From the NCBI RefSeq assembly GCF_000686525.1, contig NZ_JMKT01000011.1:62001-126000 (forward strand): a DNA stretch of 64,000 bases. The letters are read 5' to 3'. This stretch comes from Desulfonatronovibrio hydrogenovorans DSM 9292 (GTDB taxonomy: Bacteria; Desulfobacterota; Desulfovibrionia; Desulfovibrionales; Desulfonatronovibrionaceae). Every line of letters starts with the position of its first letter. Position 1 is the stretch's first letter. Shown here one piece after another: positions 8,744 through 18,130 of the stretch. The position numbers and the translations under genes are program-made. The notes under the pieces are model-generated. The model worked only from the letters and a program-made list of their open reading frames with translations, was not told the origin of the DNA and searched no databases.

Positions 8744-10378
8744 TTGACAAACAGCAGCCTAGATTTTTCTTTTATTGTGGGTCCCGAGGATGCCGGGGCA
8801 AGACTGGACAAACTTGTCCTTGCCCGCATTCCCGGGGATGCACCAGCCAGATCCTTAATCCAGTCCTGGATCAAAGGGCGGATGATCTGGATCAATGGCC
8901 AGCCCTGCACCAAACCTTCCTTTTGTCCTCCTTCCATGAGCCTGGTCAGGGTCAGGGCAGCCCTGCCCCAGTCCGGACCGGTGCCCATGTCCGGAAAAAT
9001 TCACGAGATTTACAGGGATGATCATATTCTGGTCCTGAACAAACAGCCAGGCCTCAGCGTCCATCCTGCCCCTTCGGTTGAGCTGCCTACCCTGGTCAAT
9101 TTTCTGATCAGCCGGGACCTTTTTTCAGGCCATTTTCCCGATCCGGACAGACCAGGAATTGTCCACCGCCTGGACAAGGATACCAGCGGGCTCATGGTTG
9201 TGGCCCTGAACCCGGATATGGCTCAAAAACTCAGCCAAGCCTTTCAGGACCGGGAGGTGGAAAAGAAGTACCTGGCCCTGGTACTGGGCAGACCTGAAAA
9301 AGACCAGGGAGAGATCAACCAGGACCTGGACCGTGATCCCAGATCCAGGGTCAGGATGGCCGTGACCAGGTCCGGTCGCCCGGCCAGGACAAAGTACAGG
9401 GTTGTCCATACCGGCTCTGACAGCAAGTGGTCCCTGGTGGGCCTGGAAATCTTGACCGGCAGGACCCATCAGATCAGGGTGCATATGGCTCATCTGGGAC
9501 ATCCTGTTCTGGGTGATTCCCTTTATGGCCGAGAAATCCACAGAACATGGGATCTCAAGCACAGAATCCTGGCCAAACTTGTTAAGAGACAGCTGCTGCA
9601 TTCAGCAAAACTTGGGTTTAAACATCCAGCAAGTGGACAATGGGTCAGCTTTGCCCAGGCTTTACCCAAAGATTTTTTCCGGGTTTTCCTTTATCTTGAA
9701 AAAAAGATGCAGCGGGTGGCCATAACCGGAGCCATGGGTTCGGGCAAGAGCACTGTTTCCAGGATACTGAGAAACCTGGGCTATCCGGTTTTTTGTGCGG
9801 ACAGTTGCGTAGCCGGTCTTTATCAGCCGGGTCAGGACGGGTGGACACTTATCCAAAGGCGATTTGGCGACAGATTTTTTGACTCCAGTGAAGGGCCGGT
9901 CAACAAGGCTAGACTGGCTGAAGCCATTGGGCAGGATAAGGATATCCTTCTGGAAATAAACCATCTTATTCATCCTCTGGTCCGGCATCGTCTGAATAAA
10001 TTCTGGAAGGAACACAGGGCCAAAAGAGTGGCTTTTGCAGAGATTCCACTGCTGTTTGAGTCCGGTCTGACCAAGGATTGTGACCTGAGTGTGGGGGTAT
10101 TTTGTCCAGACAGCATAAGAGGAGACCGGTTGGAGAAGAAACTGGGAACAGGGCATGGCAAGGCTGCTGTCCTGGATGGACACCAGCTCAGTCAGCCGGA
10201 AAAAATCAGGCGCTGTGCATTGGTGGTTGACAATTCAGCCGGACCGGATGACCTTGAACAAAGGGTCAGGTCTTTGGCAATCATGCTCAGATATTTGAGA
10301 ATCAAACAGGTCAAAAAAGAGGCCGGTTTATTCCAGACCCGGTTTGATCCCGACAAGGTCTTTCATGATACCCCTTAA
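8744..10378 (+). CDS. Fusion of RluD-type rRNA pseudouridine synthase and dephospho-CoA kinase
   Basis: 544 residues in one frame. Residues 1-85 are S4-like and 90-315 are the RluA/RluD catalytic domain with HRLDKDTSG (catalytic Asp144) and GRTHQIRVH. Residues 322-520 are CoaE: P-loop GAMGSGKST at 329-337, FAEIPLLFESG, and the C-terminal VDNSAG. The first half would modify 23S rRNA; the second phosphorylates dephospho-CoA to finish coenzyme A. The start is TTG without a clear Shine-Dalgarno; GTG 8777 is an alternative. An internal ATG at 9707 begins CoaE exactly and could give a free kinase. I recall similar fusions in Desulfovibrionales. Confidence 0.9.
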   Translation: MTNSSLDFSFIVGPEDAGARLDKLVLARIPGDAPARSLIQSWIKGRMIWINGQPCTKPSFCPPSMSLVRVRAALPQSGPVPMSGKIHEIYRDDHILVLNKQPGLSVHPAPSVELPTLVNFLISRDLFSGHFPDPDRPGIVHRLDKDTSGLMVVALNPDMAQKLSQAFQDREVEKKYLALVLGRPEKDQGEINQDLDRDPRSRVRMAVTRSGRPARTKYRVVHTGSDSKWSLVGLEILTGRTHQIRVHMAHLGHPVLGDSLYGREIHRTWDLKHRILAKLVKRQLLHSAKLGFKHPASGQWVSFAQALPKDFFRVFLYLEKKMQRVAITGAMGSGKSTVSRILRNLGYPVFCADSCVAGLYQPGQDGWTLIQRRFGDRFFDSSEGPVNKARLAEAIGQDKDILLEINHLIHPLVRHRLNKFWKEHRAKRVAFAEIPLLFESGLTKDCDLSVGVFCPDSIRGDRLEKKLGTGHGKAAVLDGHQLSQPEKIRRCALVVDNSAGPDDLEQRVRSLAIMLRYLRIKQVKKEAGLFQTRFDPDKVFHDTP

Positions 10379-11093
10379 AGACAGTATCCCCAACGTATTC
10401 AAACCGTACATGGTCTGGGCGATCATCGGGATCAACCTGCTGGTTTTTTTGTACACCCTTGGACTCAGTCCCATTCATCTGGCCAGGTTCTTCCATTTGT
10501 ACGGAGTGGTTCCGGCCAGATTCACCCAGACTGAACTGGCCCTTCTGGCTGGTTATCCTGATGCGGGCTACTACACCCTGATCACCCACATGTTCATCCA
10601 TGGCGGGTTTCTGCACTTTATCCTAAATTGCTGGATGCTCTGGATATTTGCCGACAATATTGAAGACGTGATGGGTCCGTTCAGGTTTCTGGGGTTTTAT
10701 CTGATGTGTGGCGCCGGGGCATTGATGGTTCATGTTTTCTTTAATTATAATTCGCCTGTCCCGGTGGTTGGAGCTTCAGGGGCCATCGCCGGAGTCATGG
10801 GGGCCTATTTTCTGCTTTATCCCCATTCCAGGGTGATAACATTTATTCCCATTGTGTTTATTCCGTATATTATTGAGATCCCGGCCTTAGTGTTTCTGGG
10901 AATCTGGTTTTTGATCCAGGTTGTATCTGCCCTGGGATCTGATATCTTCGGGACCGGAACAGGAGTGGCCTGGTGGGCTCATGCAGGAGGGTTCATCGTT
11001 GGGATGGTCCTTCTTCCTCTTTTCAGGGACAGGAAAAGGTGTTATCATTGCTATGAGCGGATCAGGCGCAAAAAAGATTTTATTTTGGAATAA
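10365..11093 (+). CDS. Rhomboid family intramembrane serine protease
   Basis: 242 residues with about six membrane segments. The catalytic Ser lies in GASGAIAG and the catalytic His in WWAHAGGFIVG, the family dyad; HMFIHGGFLHFILNCW is the conserved second-segment motif. Rhomboids cleave membrane proteins inside the bilayer. The C-terminal cytoplasmic tail KRCYHCYERIRRKKD carries a CxxC pair that may bind metal. I chose ATG 10365, which overlaps the end of the RluD-CoaE gene by 14 nt. Confidence 0.9.
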   Translation: MIPLKDSIPNVFKPYMVWAIIGINLLVFLYTLGLSPIHLARFFHLYGVVPARFTQTELALLAGYPDAGYYTLITHMFIHGGFLHFILNCWMLWIFADNIEDVMGPFRFLGFYLMCGAGALMVHVFFNYNSPVPVVGASGAIAGVMGAYFLLYPHSRVITFIPIVFIPYIIEIPALVFLGIWFLIQVVSALGSDIFGTGTGVAWWAHAGGFIVGMVLLPLFRDRKRCYHCYERIRRKKDFILE

Positions 11094-11168
11094 TGAGTAT
11101 GGAGGTTCTGGATATTTTAATCCGGATTTTTGATAACAGCATGTTAAATCAGATAATGGAGACTGCCA

Positions 11169-11927
11169 ATGCTTAAGATACAGGACCTGCACGTCAAAGT
11201 GGGCGGCACTGAGGTCTTGAAAGGCATCAACCTGGAGATAGAGCAGGGTGAGACCTTTATTCTGTTCGGACCCAATGGTTCGGGCAAGACATCATTGCTT
11301 ATGACCATCATGGGCTTTGCAGGCTATGAAATAACCAAGGGCAAGATATTTTTTAAAGGACAAGATATTACGGATGTGCCTACCTATGAAAGGGCCAAGC
11401 TTGGGATAGGCATGTCTTTTCAGCGTCCTCCCACTATTCACGGGCTCAAAACCAGGGACATGGTCAGGCTTTGTGCAGGAGAAAGGGAGGTTGAAGTTGA
11501 AGCCCTGGCCGAGAAGGTTAACCTGACCAGCTTTCTGGACAGGGATATTAACTCGGGCTTTTCCGGTGGAGAGATAAAGCGCTCTGAACTTCTGCAGCTC
11601 ATGGCCCAGAATCCAAGCCTGGTTCTGTTTGATGAACCTGAATCAGGTGTGGACCTTGAGAACATGGCCCTGATCGGCAACACTGCCCGGGCCATTCTGG
11701 ACGGACCCCACGAACCCATTAACAGCGCATCATTAAAAGAGCTTCAGTCCAGATACAAGACTTCCGGACTGATCATTACCCATACCGGTTACATCCTGGA
11801 CTACATCAATGCTGACCGGGGACAGGTCCTGTACAAAGGGGTGCTCTGCTGTTCAGCAAGACCCCGGGATATCCTGGATCACATCACCAAGTACGGATAC
11901 AAGGAGTGTGTCAGATGCCTAAACTAG
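11169..11927 (+). CDS. sufC: SufC-like ABC ATPase of a two-gene iron-sulfur assembly system
   Basis: 252 residues. Walker A GPNGSGKT, signature FSGGEIKRSELLQ and Walker B LVLFDEPESGVD identify a SufC-type ATPase that drives the SufB scaffold. The C-terminal tail GYKECVRCL adds a CxxC absent from E. coli SufC. Together with a single SufB/D partner and no SufD, SufS, SufE or SufU nearby, this matches the minimal SMS (SmsC/SmsB) system described in anaerobic bacteria and archaea. That assignment is inference; the ATPase identity is clear. GGAG precedes the ATG, and the downstream gene overlaps by 13 nt. Confidence 0.88.
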   Translation: MLKIQDLHVKVGGTEVLKGINLEIEQGETFILFGPNGSGKTSLLMTIMGFAGYEITKGKIFFKGQDITDVPTYERAKLGIGMSFQRPPTIHGLKTRDMVRLCAGEREVEVEALAEKVNLTSFLDRDINSGFSGGEIKRSELLQLMAQNPSLVLFDEPESGVDLENMALIGNTARAILDGPHEPINSASLKELQSRYKTSGLIITHTGYILDYINADRGQVLYKGVLCCSARPRDILDHITKYGYKECVRCLN

Positions 11928-13099
11928 ACAATAACAATCCTGAACCCAAGGTGGATCTCGGGAGATTCAATTTTGACCAGGAAGAAGCAGTTGCCATGCA
12001 GGACCTGCGTGAACTCAGCCAGGAGGACAAGGACCGGCTGCTCATGGCTGGAATTGACACCAAGGAAACCGAGAGAAGCGGAACCTACCTTCATATCAAC
12101 CATGCCAAGGCTCATTGCCGTTCCTGTCAGGAAGGCGTGGAAGTCATGGATACCCGTGAGGCTCTGGAAAAGTACGATGGACTGCCGGAATATTACTGGC
12201 AGGCTGTGGACAAGGACAAGGACGAGTTTACCAGGGCTGCAGCCCAGAAGATTCACGGCGGGTATTTCATCCGGACTGCTAAAGGGGCTAAAATCAAGGA
12301 TCCTGTTCAGTCCTGTCTGTTCATCAAAGGCGAAAATATTGGTCAGAACGTCCACAATATCATGGTTATTGAAGAGGATTCCGAGCTGCATATCATAACC
12401 GGATGCACAACATCCGCCAATGTCAGCTCGGCCCTGCATCTGGGCATCTCAGAAATATTCATCAAAAAAGGCGGCAAGCTGACCTTTACCATGGTCCACA
12501 ACTGGGGCGAGGAGGTCATGGTCAGACCCAGGACCGTGGCCATTGTGGAAGAAGACGGAGTCTTTGCCAGCAACTATATCCTGCTCAAAAAGGTCCGTTC
12601 AGTTCAGTCTTATCCGGCTGTCTTTCTGAATGGCCGCGGGGCAGTGGCCAGATTTAACTCCATCCTGGTGGCTCCCAAAGGTTCACACATAAATTCCGGC
12701 AATAAGATCGTGCTCAATGCCCCGGAAACCAGAGGGGAGATCATATCCAGAACCATCACCACCGGAGGGACCATCATTGCTCCTGGAATAATCGAGGGTA
12801 ATGCGGTTCCGGCCAAGGGACATCTGGAGTGCAAGGGACTCATTCTGACTGACGGGGTGATCCACGCCATTCCTGAACTGAAAGGGACCGTTGCCGGGGT
12901 GGAGCTCTCCCATGAAGCAGCAGTGGGCAAGATCGCTCAGGAGGAGATCGAATACCTCATGGCCAGGGGACTGGACGAGGATCAGGCCACATCAACCATT
13001 GTCCGCGGTTTCATGAATGTGGACATCATGGGCCTTCCCAGGGAACTCCGGCAGAGTATTGAAAAGACCATTGAAGAAACCGAGGAAGACATGTTCTGA
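11915..13099 (+). CDS. sufB: SufB/SufD family Fe-S assembly scaffold (SmsB-like)
   Basis: 394 residues. The core is the SufBD beta-helix (about residues 120-330) with NILVAP, TGGTIIAPGIIEGN and KGHLECKGLILTDG. The C-terminal helical region has HEAAVGKIAQEEIEYLMARGL and DEDQATSTIVRGF, the SufC contact site. It is shorter than E. coli SufB (495). The start is ATG 11915, with AAGGAG 8 nt upstream inside the sufC end, so translation is coupled. It should form the cluster-assembly complex with the upstream ATPase. Confidence 0.9.
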   Translation: MPKLDNNNPEPKVDLGRFNFDQEEAVAMQDLRELSQEDKDRLLMAGIDTKETERSGTYLHINHAKAHCRSCQEGVEVMDTREALEKYDGLPEYYWQAVDKDKDEFTRAAAQKIHGGYFIRTAKGAKIKDPVQSCLFIKGENIGQNVHNIMVIEEDSELHIITGCTTSANVSSALHLGISEIFIKKGGKLTFTMVHNWGEEVMVRPRTVAIVEEDGVFASNYILLKKVRSVQSYPAVFLNGRGAVARFNSILVAPKGSHINSGNKIVLNAPETRGEIISRTITTGGTIIAPGIIEGNAVPAKGHLECKGLILTDGVIHAIPELKGTVAGVELSHEAAVGKIAQEEIEYLMARGLDEDQATSTIVRGFMNVDIMGLPRELRQSIEKTIEETEEDMF

Positions 13100-13121
13100 T
13101 CCAGGATCAGACTGAACAAAT

Positions 13122-13160
13122 AAAAAAGGCTTCCAGGGATGACCCTGGAAGCCTTTTTTT
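13122..13160. terminator. Bidirectional rho-independent terminator between sufB and secF
   Basis: GGCTTCCAGGG pairs with CCCTGGAAGCC (11 bp, 4-nt loop). Six A residues lie on the left and seven T residues on the right, so it can stop both the sufC-sufB transcript and the convergent yajC-secD-secF transcript. Confidence 0.9.
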
Positions 13161-13181
13161 ATCCGGAAAGGTGTCCGGCTG

Positions 13182-14282
13182 TTATGCGGTTTTGGGTTTT
13201 GAACGGCCAGGAGACAAAACTTCCTGTTCCTCACCTTCTTCTTCCACCACCGGCCTGAAACTGAGAAGTATGGGACTGGCAACAAAGATGGAAGAGTAGG
13301 TTCCAACAATGATTCCCACAGTCAAGGCAAAGGCAAAGTCGTGGATGATCCCGCCGCCCAGGAACAGGAGGCAGAGTACCACTGCCAGGGTTGTTCCCGA
13401 GGTGACGATGGTCCGGCCAAGGGTCTGGTTGATACTTATGTTAATGGTCTTGGACAGGGATGAGGAAATCTTGTTCCGCAGGTTTTCCCTGATCCGGTCA
13501 AAGACAATGATGGTGTCATTCAGGGAGTAACCTATGATGGTCAAAAGAGCAGCCACTATGCTCAGGTCGAATTCCTTGTTCAGCAGGGAAAAAATGCCCA
13601 CAGTGATCAGAATGTCGTGGATCAGGGCCAGAACCGCTCCCAGGGCGAAATTGAGCCTCAGATACCAGGAAAGGATGATGGTTATGACCATGGCTGCAAA
13701 GATCAGCAGGGCCAGGGGGATGGAGATGAGTTTCAGAATATAGACTCCCCCGGCCAGGCCGGCAGCCATAAAAGCAGAGATAAACCACTTATGTTCAAAC
13801 CTTCCCGAGATATAGATGGCAATAAACAGAACGGCAAAGAACAACGCTTCCAGGGCGTTTTCCCGCAGATCAGCCCCGACCCTTGGACCGACCATTTCCA
13901 GGCGCTGGATGGTGTAGTGGTCGTCCTGAAAGTGCTGGCTGAGGTTGTTTTCCACGGTCTCCCTGACCTGGCTGGGGGTAAGGTCCTCAGCTGAGGTCCG
14001 CAGCAGAAACTCATGGTCGGCCCGGTCTCCGAACCGCTGAACTACAAGGGCCGGAAGTCCGGTCTCGTCCAGGGAGGATGACAGGTCAGGGAGTTCGACT
14101 TCCCTTTCAAACTTGACCTGGATGATTACACCCCCGGCAAAATCAATGCCGAACTTGGGTCCTCCTTTCAGCCCCAGGGACAGCAGGCCAATGAGGATCA
14201 GTGAGATAGATATGATATACGCATACTTGCGTTTTCCAATGAAATCGTAGTCGGTGTCTGGTTTGATTATTTGAAAGCCCAT
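13182..14282 (-). CDS. secF: Protein translocase subunit SecF
   Basis: 366 residues. The N-terminal segment is followed by FGIDFAGGVIIQVKF, a periplasmic domain, then five membrane segments including LTIIGYSLNDTIIVFDRIREN, the conserved SecF proton-path motif. SecDF uses the proton gradient to pull exported proteins through SecYEG. It is 31 nt downstream of secD in a yajC-secD-secF order. The C-terminus is a charged tail (EEEGEEQEVLSPGRSKPKTA). Confidence 0.95.
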   Translation of the reverse strand: MGFQIIKPDTDYDFIGKRKYAYIISISLILIGLLSLGLKGGPKFGIDFAGGVIIQVKFEREVELPDLSSSLDETGLPALVVQRFGDRADHEFLLRTSAEDLTPSQVRETVENNLSQHFQDDHYTIQRLEMVGPRVGADLRENALEALFFAVLFIAIYISGRFEHKWFISAFMAAGLAGGVYILKLISIPLALLIFAAMVITIILSWYLRLNFALGAVLALIHDILITVGIFSLLNKEFDLSIVAALLTIIGYSLNDTIIVFDRIRENLRNKISSSLSKTINISINQTLGRTIVTSGTTLAVVLCLLFLGGGIIHDFAFALTVGIIVGTYSSIFVASPILLSFRPVVEEEGEEQEVLSPGRSKPKTA

Positions 14283-14313
14283 TTAATCCGCCTTTTAAGG
14301 AGTTTCAGACCTT

Positions 14314-15915
14314 TTAAATATTAAAAGCAGTGCCTGGTTTGCGTCTGGAAACCCAGATGTCGAAGAGCACCCTGGATACAAAAATGGCCGTGAACATGGA
14401 TGCCAGGACACCCAGAGTCAGAGTGACGGCAAAGCCCCGGATGGGACCGGTGCCGAACTGGTACAAGATAACTGCGGCAATAATGGTGGTCACATTGGCG
14501 TCCAGGATGGTCAGGGTGGCCCGGTTGTACCCTTCCTCCACAGCTGCCCGGGGCGACAGGCCCCGCCGCAGTTCTTCCCGGATGCGTTCAAATATGAGCA
14601 CATTGGCATCCACGGCTATACCTATGGTCAGGATTATTCCGGCTATGCCGGGCAGGGTCAGGGTGGCACCGAAACCGGCAAGTCCGGCCATGATCAGGAT
14701 GACGTTGAAGGCCAGGACAATGTCGGCGATCAGTCCGGCAAAACCGAAATAAAAAATCATGAAGATTATGACCAGTGCCCCGCCGATCATGGCTGAACGG
14801 ACTCCCCTTTCTATGGATTCCTGACCAAGGGAGGGGCCAACAGTTCTTTCTTCCATGACAAAGACCGGAGCTGGAAGAGATCCGGCCCTTAGAACCACTG
14901 CCAGATCATGGGCCTCGTCAACGGTGAACCGGCCAGTGATGCTGGCCCTGCCGCCGGAGATGCGTTCCTGGATGACCGGTGTGGAATAAACATTTCCATC
15001 CAGGACAATGGCCAGCCGTTTGCGCACATTTTCACCGGTAACCCGCTCAAATATCCTGGAGCCCCGGTTGTCAAAGGCGATGGCTACATAAGGCTGATTA
15101 TACTGATCAAAGGCTGTATGGGCGTTGGTTATGTATTCACCGGTCATAACAGTTTCAGCCCTCAGGACCACAGGTTCGTCAACAGTTGTCCCGTCAGCCA
15201 AGGTGACCTGCTGATAGTACAGTCTGCTTCCAGGAGGAACAATGCCCTGTTCCGCCCTCTGGGGATCGGCATCCTCATCTACCAGTTTGAATTCCAGATG
15301 GGCGGTCTGACCAATGATGGCAATGGCCCTTTGAGGATCATCCAGGCCGGGCAGCTGGACCTGAATCCGGTCTTCCTGCTGTCTGCGGATATCTGGTTCA
15401 GCAACCCCGAACTGATCAATTCTGTTGCGGATGGTCTTGACTGCCTGATCCATGGTCATATCCCTGATAACTTCTTTATATTCTGAGGTGAAGTCCAGGA
15501 TGTACCTTGTTCTCTGCTCGTCCTCAGCAGTTCTGGAAACTACTCGCAGGTTGCTGTATTCACGATCTATCAGCCGGTCCAGCTCTCTTTGCTGATCTCT
15601 TTGCACAAGCACGAATTCCAGTCTGGTATCGTCAGTAACCCCGGGCCGGAGAATGAGAATATTATGCTGTCTGGCCTGATCACGGATATCCTGCCCCATC
15701 TGGGCAAGAGACCGCTCCATGGCTCTTTCTACTTCAACCCCCAGGGTGAGGTGGATGCCTCCCCGCAGGTCCAGGCCCAGGCTGACCTGTTTGTCGGGCA
15801 TGATTTTAGCCAGAGATGAGTCTCTGACGCCTGAGAAAGAGGGCAGGAAATAGAGCAGACTGGTTATGAGGACCATTAATATGACTGGGATCTTCCAGCG
15901 CAGATTGCCTTTCAT
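14314..15915 (-). CDS. secD: Protein translocase subunit SecD
   Basis: 533 residues with an N-terminal membrane segment, [16 protein letters not shown], and a large periplasmic P1 region. Five C-terminal segments include [23 protein letters not shown]-type sequence ([19 protein letters not shown]) with the conserved Asp for proton passage. It is shorter than E. coli SecD (615) but usual for deltaproteobacteria. TCAGGA lies upstream of the ATG. It works with SecF and YajC at SecYEG. Confidence 0.95.
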   Translation of the reverse strand: [533 protein letters not shown]

Positions 15916-16049
15916 TATAGTAATCCTGAGGCGGTGTTTAAAAATTGTGAAGTGGTTGGATGCCTGGGCCCGGAAATGCGGACCGACAGCAAAAAGGCCT
16001 GACGACTCCTGTCCTCAGGCCTGTGCGGCTCCATTTTAGCGATTCTGGA

Positions 16050-16394
16050 TCAGTTTTTCTGCACCACGTCCTGATTGGGATCAGCCAGACCGGCAATATA
16101 GGCCCGGTTGGTCTTGATCTGCATCTTGTCCCCGATTTCCAGGGTAAGGACGTCATTTTGAATGTCGATGATCCGTCCGTATATTCCGCCATTGGTCAGT
16201 ACGCTGTCCCCTCTCTTGAGATTGGCCAGGACCTGACGGTGCTCCTTGGCTTTCTTCTGCTGAGGACGAATGAGCAGAAAGTAAAAGATGGCAAACATCA
16301 GGATCAATGGAATAAAGGCGGTAAAGGGATTCCCTGCGCCAGCCTGGGGATCGCCCGCCTGCCCCATGGCAAAGGCCAGATTTTCTAGAAACAT
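16050..16394 (-). CDS. yajC: YajC, preprotein translocase accessory subunit
   Basis: 114 residues. One membrane segment (FTAFIPLILMFAIFYFLLI) is followed by the diagnostic RPQQKKAKEH and GDSVLTNGGIYGRI. I chose ATG 16394 because AGGAGG lies 6 nt upstream and the family start follows; a longer frame to 16493 lacks a site. It is the first gene of yajC-secD-secF. Confidence 0.93.
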   Translation of the reverse strand: MFLENLAFAMGQAGDPQAGAGNPFTAFIPLILMFAIFYFLLIRPQQKKAKEHRQVLANLKRGDSVLTNGGIYGRIIDIQNDVLTLEIGDKMQIKTNRAYIAGLADPNQDVVQKN

Positions 16395-16628
16395 GATTCC
16401 TCCTGAGAAAAAGAATAGTTTGGGATACGCAACTTTTGCGCCCGCTAAGTTTTTTGAATTTTTGGTTTCCGATTCTGGATACAGACCTGCCAACAGTCAG
16501 TTCAAAGGGGAACTCATAGCTGAAAATAAAACAGATGTCCATGCTTTCCAGACAGCATGTCCGGCAGGTTCTCCAGAGAATAAATCCTGAAACAGGACGC
16601 CCTTATCCTGTCCAGGAGGGCGATCAGG

Positions 16629-18032
16629 TCACTGTTTCCAGAATTGGGACTGTTCCTTATAAGCCTCATCCAATTTGCTCATCATATCTTTCTGACTCTG
16701 GCTTGCAGCCAGTTCCCGGGCCTTGTCCCTGTGAAACATGGCCTGGCGCCGGTTGTTTTCATAAATATGGGCGTAAGCCATGTGCAGATGGGCCTGGAAA
16801 TTATTGCCTGACCTGCCGTATACCCTGGCCAGGTGTTCATGGGCCCGGGGGTCCTCTGGCAGGCGGTTCAGGACTCGTTCAAGGTAGGAAACAGCAGTGG
16901 TCAGCTCTCCTTTTTCCGCAAGGATCCTGGCATAGTAAAGCAATGCCACTGAATCGGCAGGGCTGAGCATTACTGTCTTCTGCAGGAGGCTGCCTGCCAG
17001 GCTCAGGTCCCCGAACTGGAAGTAAAAAATCCCGGCTTCCCGCAGATAAAGCGGGTCCTGATCATCACAGGCCATGAGTTTTTCAAAGTTGTCCCGGGCA
17101 TCACTGACCCGGTTCATCCTGGCATTGACAATCCCTCTGCCCAGATAGGTCAGGCAAGCATCATCTCCCTGATCCCGGAAGTGGCTGAGGGCGGTGGAGG
17201 GCTCCACATGCCTGGCCCTGAGCAGGGTCTGAACTCTTTTAAGCCGCTGATTATCATCCTGTCGTTCCAGCAGTTCCGGATCAAATCGACTGACGCGGTC
17301 CCTGAGATACCCTGTCCGTTCATCCATGCCTGGATGGGTGCTCAGATATGAGGGGATGTCTCCTCCGGAAAACCACTGCATCCTTCTCATCTTCTGCATG
17401 GCTGAAACCATGCCCTGGGGATTGTAACCGGCTTCAATAAGGTAATTCAGGCCCACCTGGTCAGCTTCGCGTTCGTCTTCCCGGGAGTATTTCAATGCAG
17501 CGGACTGACCCCCTGCAATGGATCCCAGGGCCACTGCCCCTCCTGCATCAGAACCCATGAACACCCCGGCCAGGATGCCGATCAAAGAGCCGATGCCAAT
17601 GATTTTGGAGCGTTCAATGTTTCTGGCGACATGCCTCTGAGTTATATGGGCGAGTTCGTGAGCCATGATGGAGGCCAGCTCGGACTCAGATTCAACATTG
17701 AGGATGAGCCCGGAAAAGATAACCATGTATCCGGCTACAGTGGCAAAGGCATTGACAGCGTTGTGGTTGACCACGTCAACCTTGATGGGAAAGGGCTGGG
17801 GCGGAGCTGCTTTTTCCAGCCTGGAAGCAATTTCTTTTACATAGCCGGATATTTCCGGGTCTTCTATTATCTGAAATCTGGCCCGAATCAGCCGGTGAAT
17901 TTTGCTGCCCAGCTCAGCTTCATCAGAAATGGTGAATTCTCCGAAAATTGAAGCGCGGGCAGGAGGGCAGGGCAGGGCCAGAGTGGAAATCAGCAGGAGA
18001 CAGAATATCTTCTTAAGATTTAATTTAAGCAT
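16629..18032 (-). CDS. M48 family zinc metalloprotease with TPR repeats (BepA-like)
   Basis: 467 residues. A signal peptide (KKIFCLLLISTLALPCPPARA) is followed by an M48 domain with the zinc motif HELAH in SIMAHELAHITQRH and the third ligand region REDEREADQVGL. A C-terminal array of TPR-like helices spans about residues 270-450. It matches BepA/YfgC, the periplasmic protease and chaperone that checks outer-membrane protein assembly. It stands between the sec genes and rho with its own spacing. Confidence 0.9.
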   Translation of the reverse strand: MLKLNLKKIFCLLLISTLALPCPPARASIFGEFTISDEAELGSKIHRLIRARFQIIEDPEISGYVKEIASRLEKAAPPQPFPIKVDVVNHNAVNAFATVAGYMVIFSGLILNVESESELASIMAHELAHITQRHVARNIERSKIIGIGSLIGILAGVFMGSDAGGAVALGSIAGGQSAALKYSREDEREADQVGLNYLIEAGYNPQGMVSAMQKMRRMQWFSGGDIPSYLSTHPGMDERTGYLRDRVSRFDPELLERQDDNQRLKRVQTLLRARHVEPSTALSHFRDQGDDACLTYLGRGIVNARMNRVSDARDNFEKLMACDDQDPLYLREAGIFYFQFGDLSLAGSLLQKTVMLSPADSVALLYYARILAEKGELTTAVSYLERVLNRLPEDPRAHEHLARVYGRSGNNFQAHLHMAYAHIYENNRRQAMFHRDKARELAASQSQKDMMSKLDEAYKEQSQFWKQ

Positions 18033-18130
18033 GTTGTGTTACTGCCGGGCGGTATAATGCAGACCTGCCCTGCAGCATATCCCTTTTTGAACCGGGATGA
18101 GCTGTCTCTCCAGACTTGGCCTGAGCAGAT

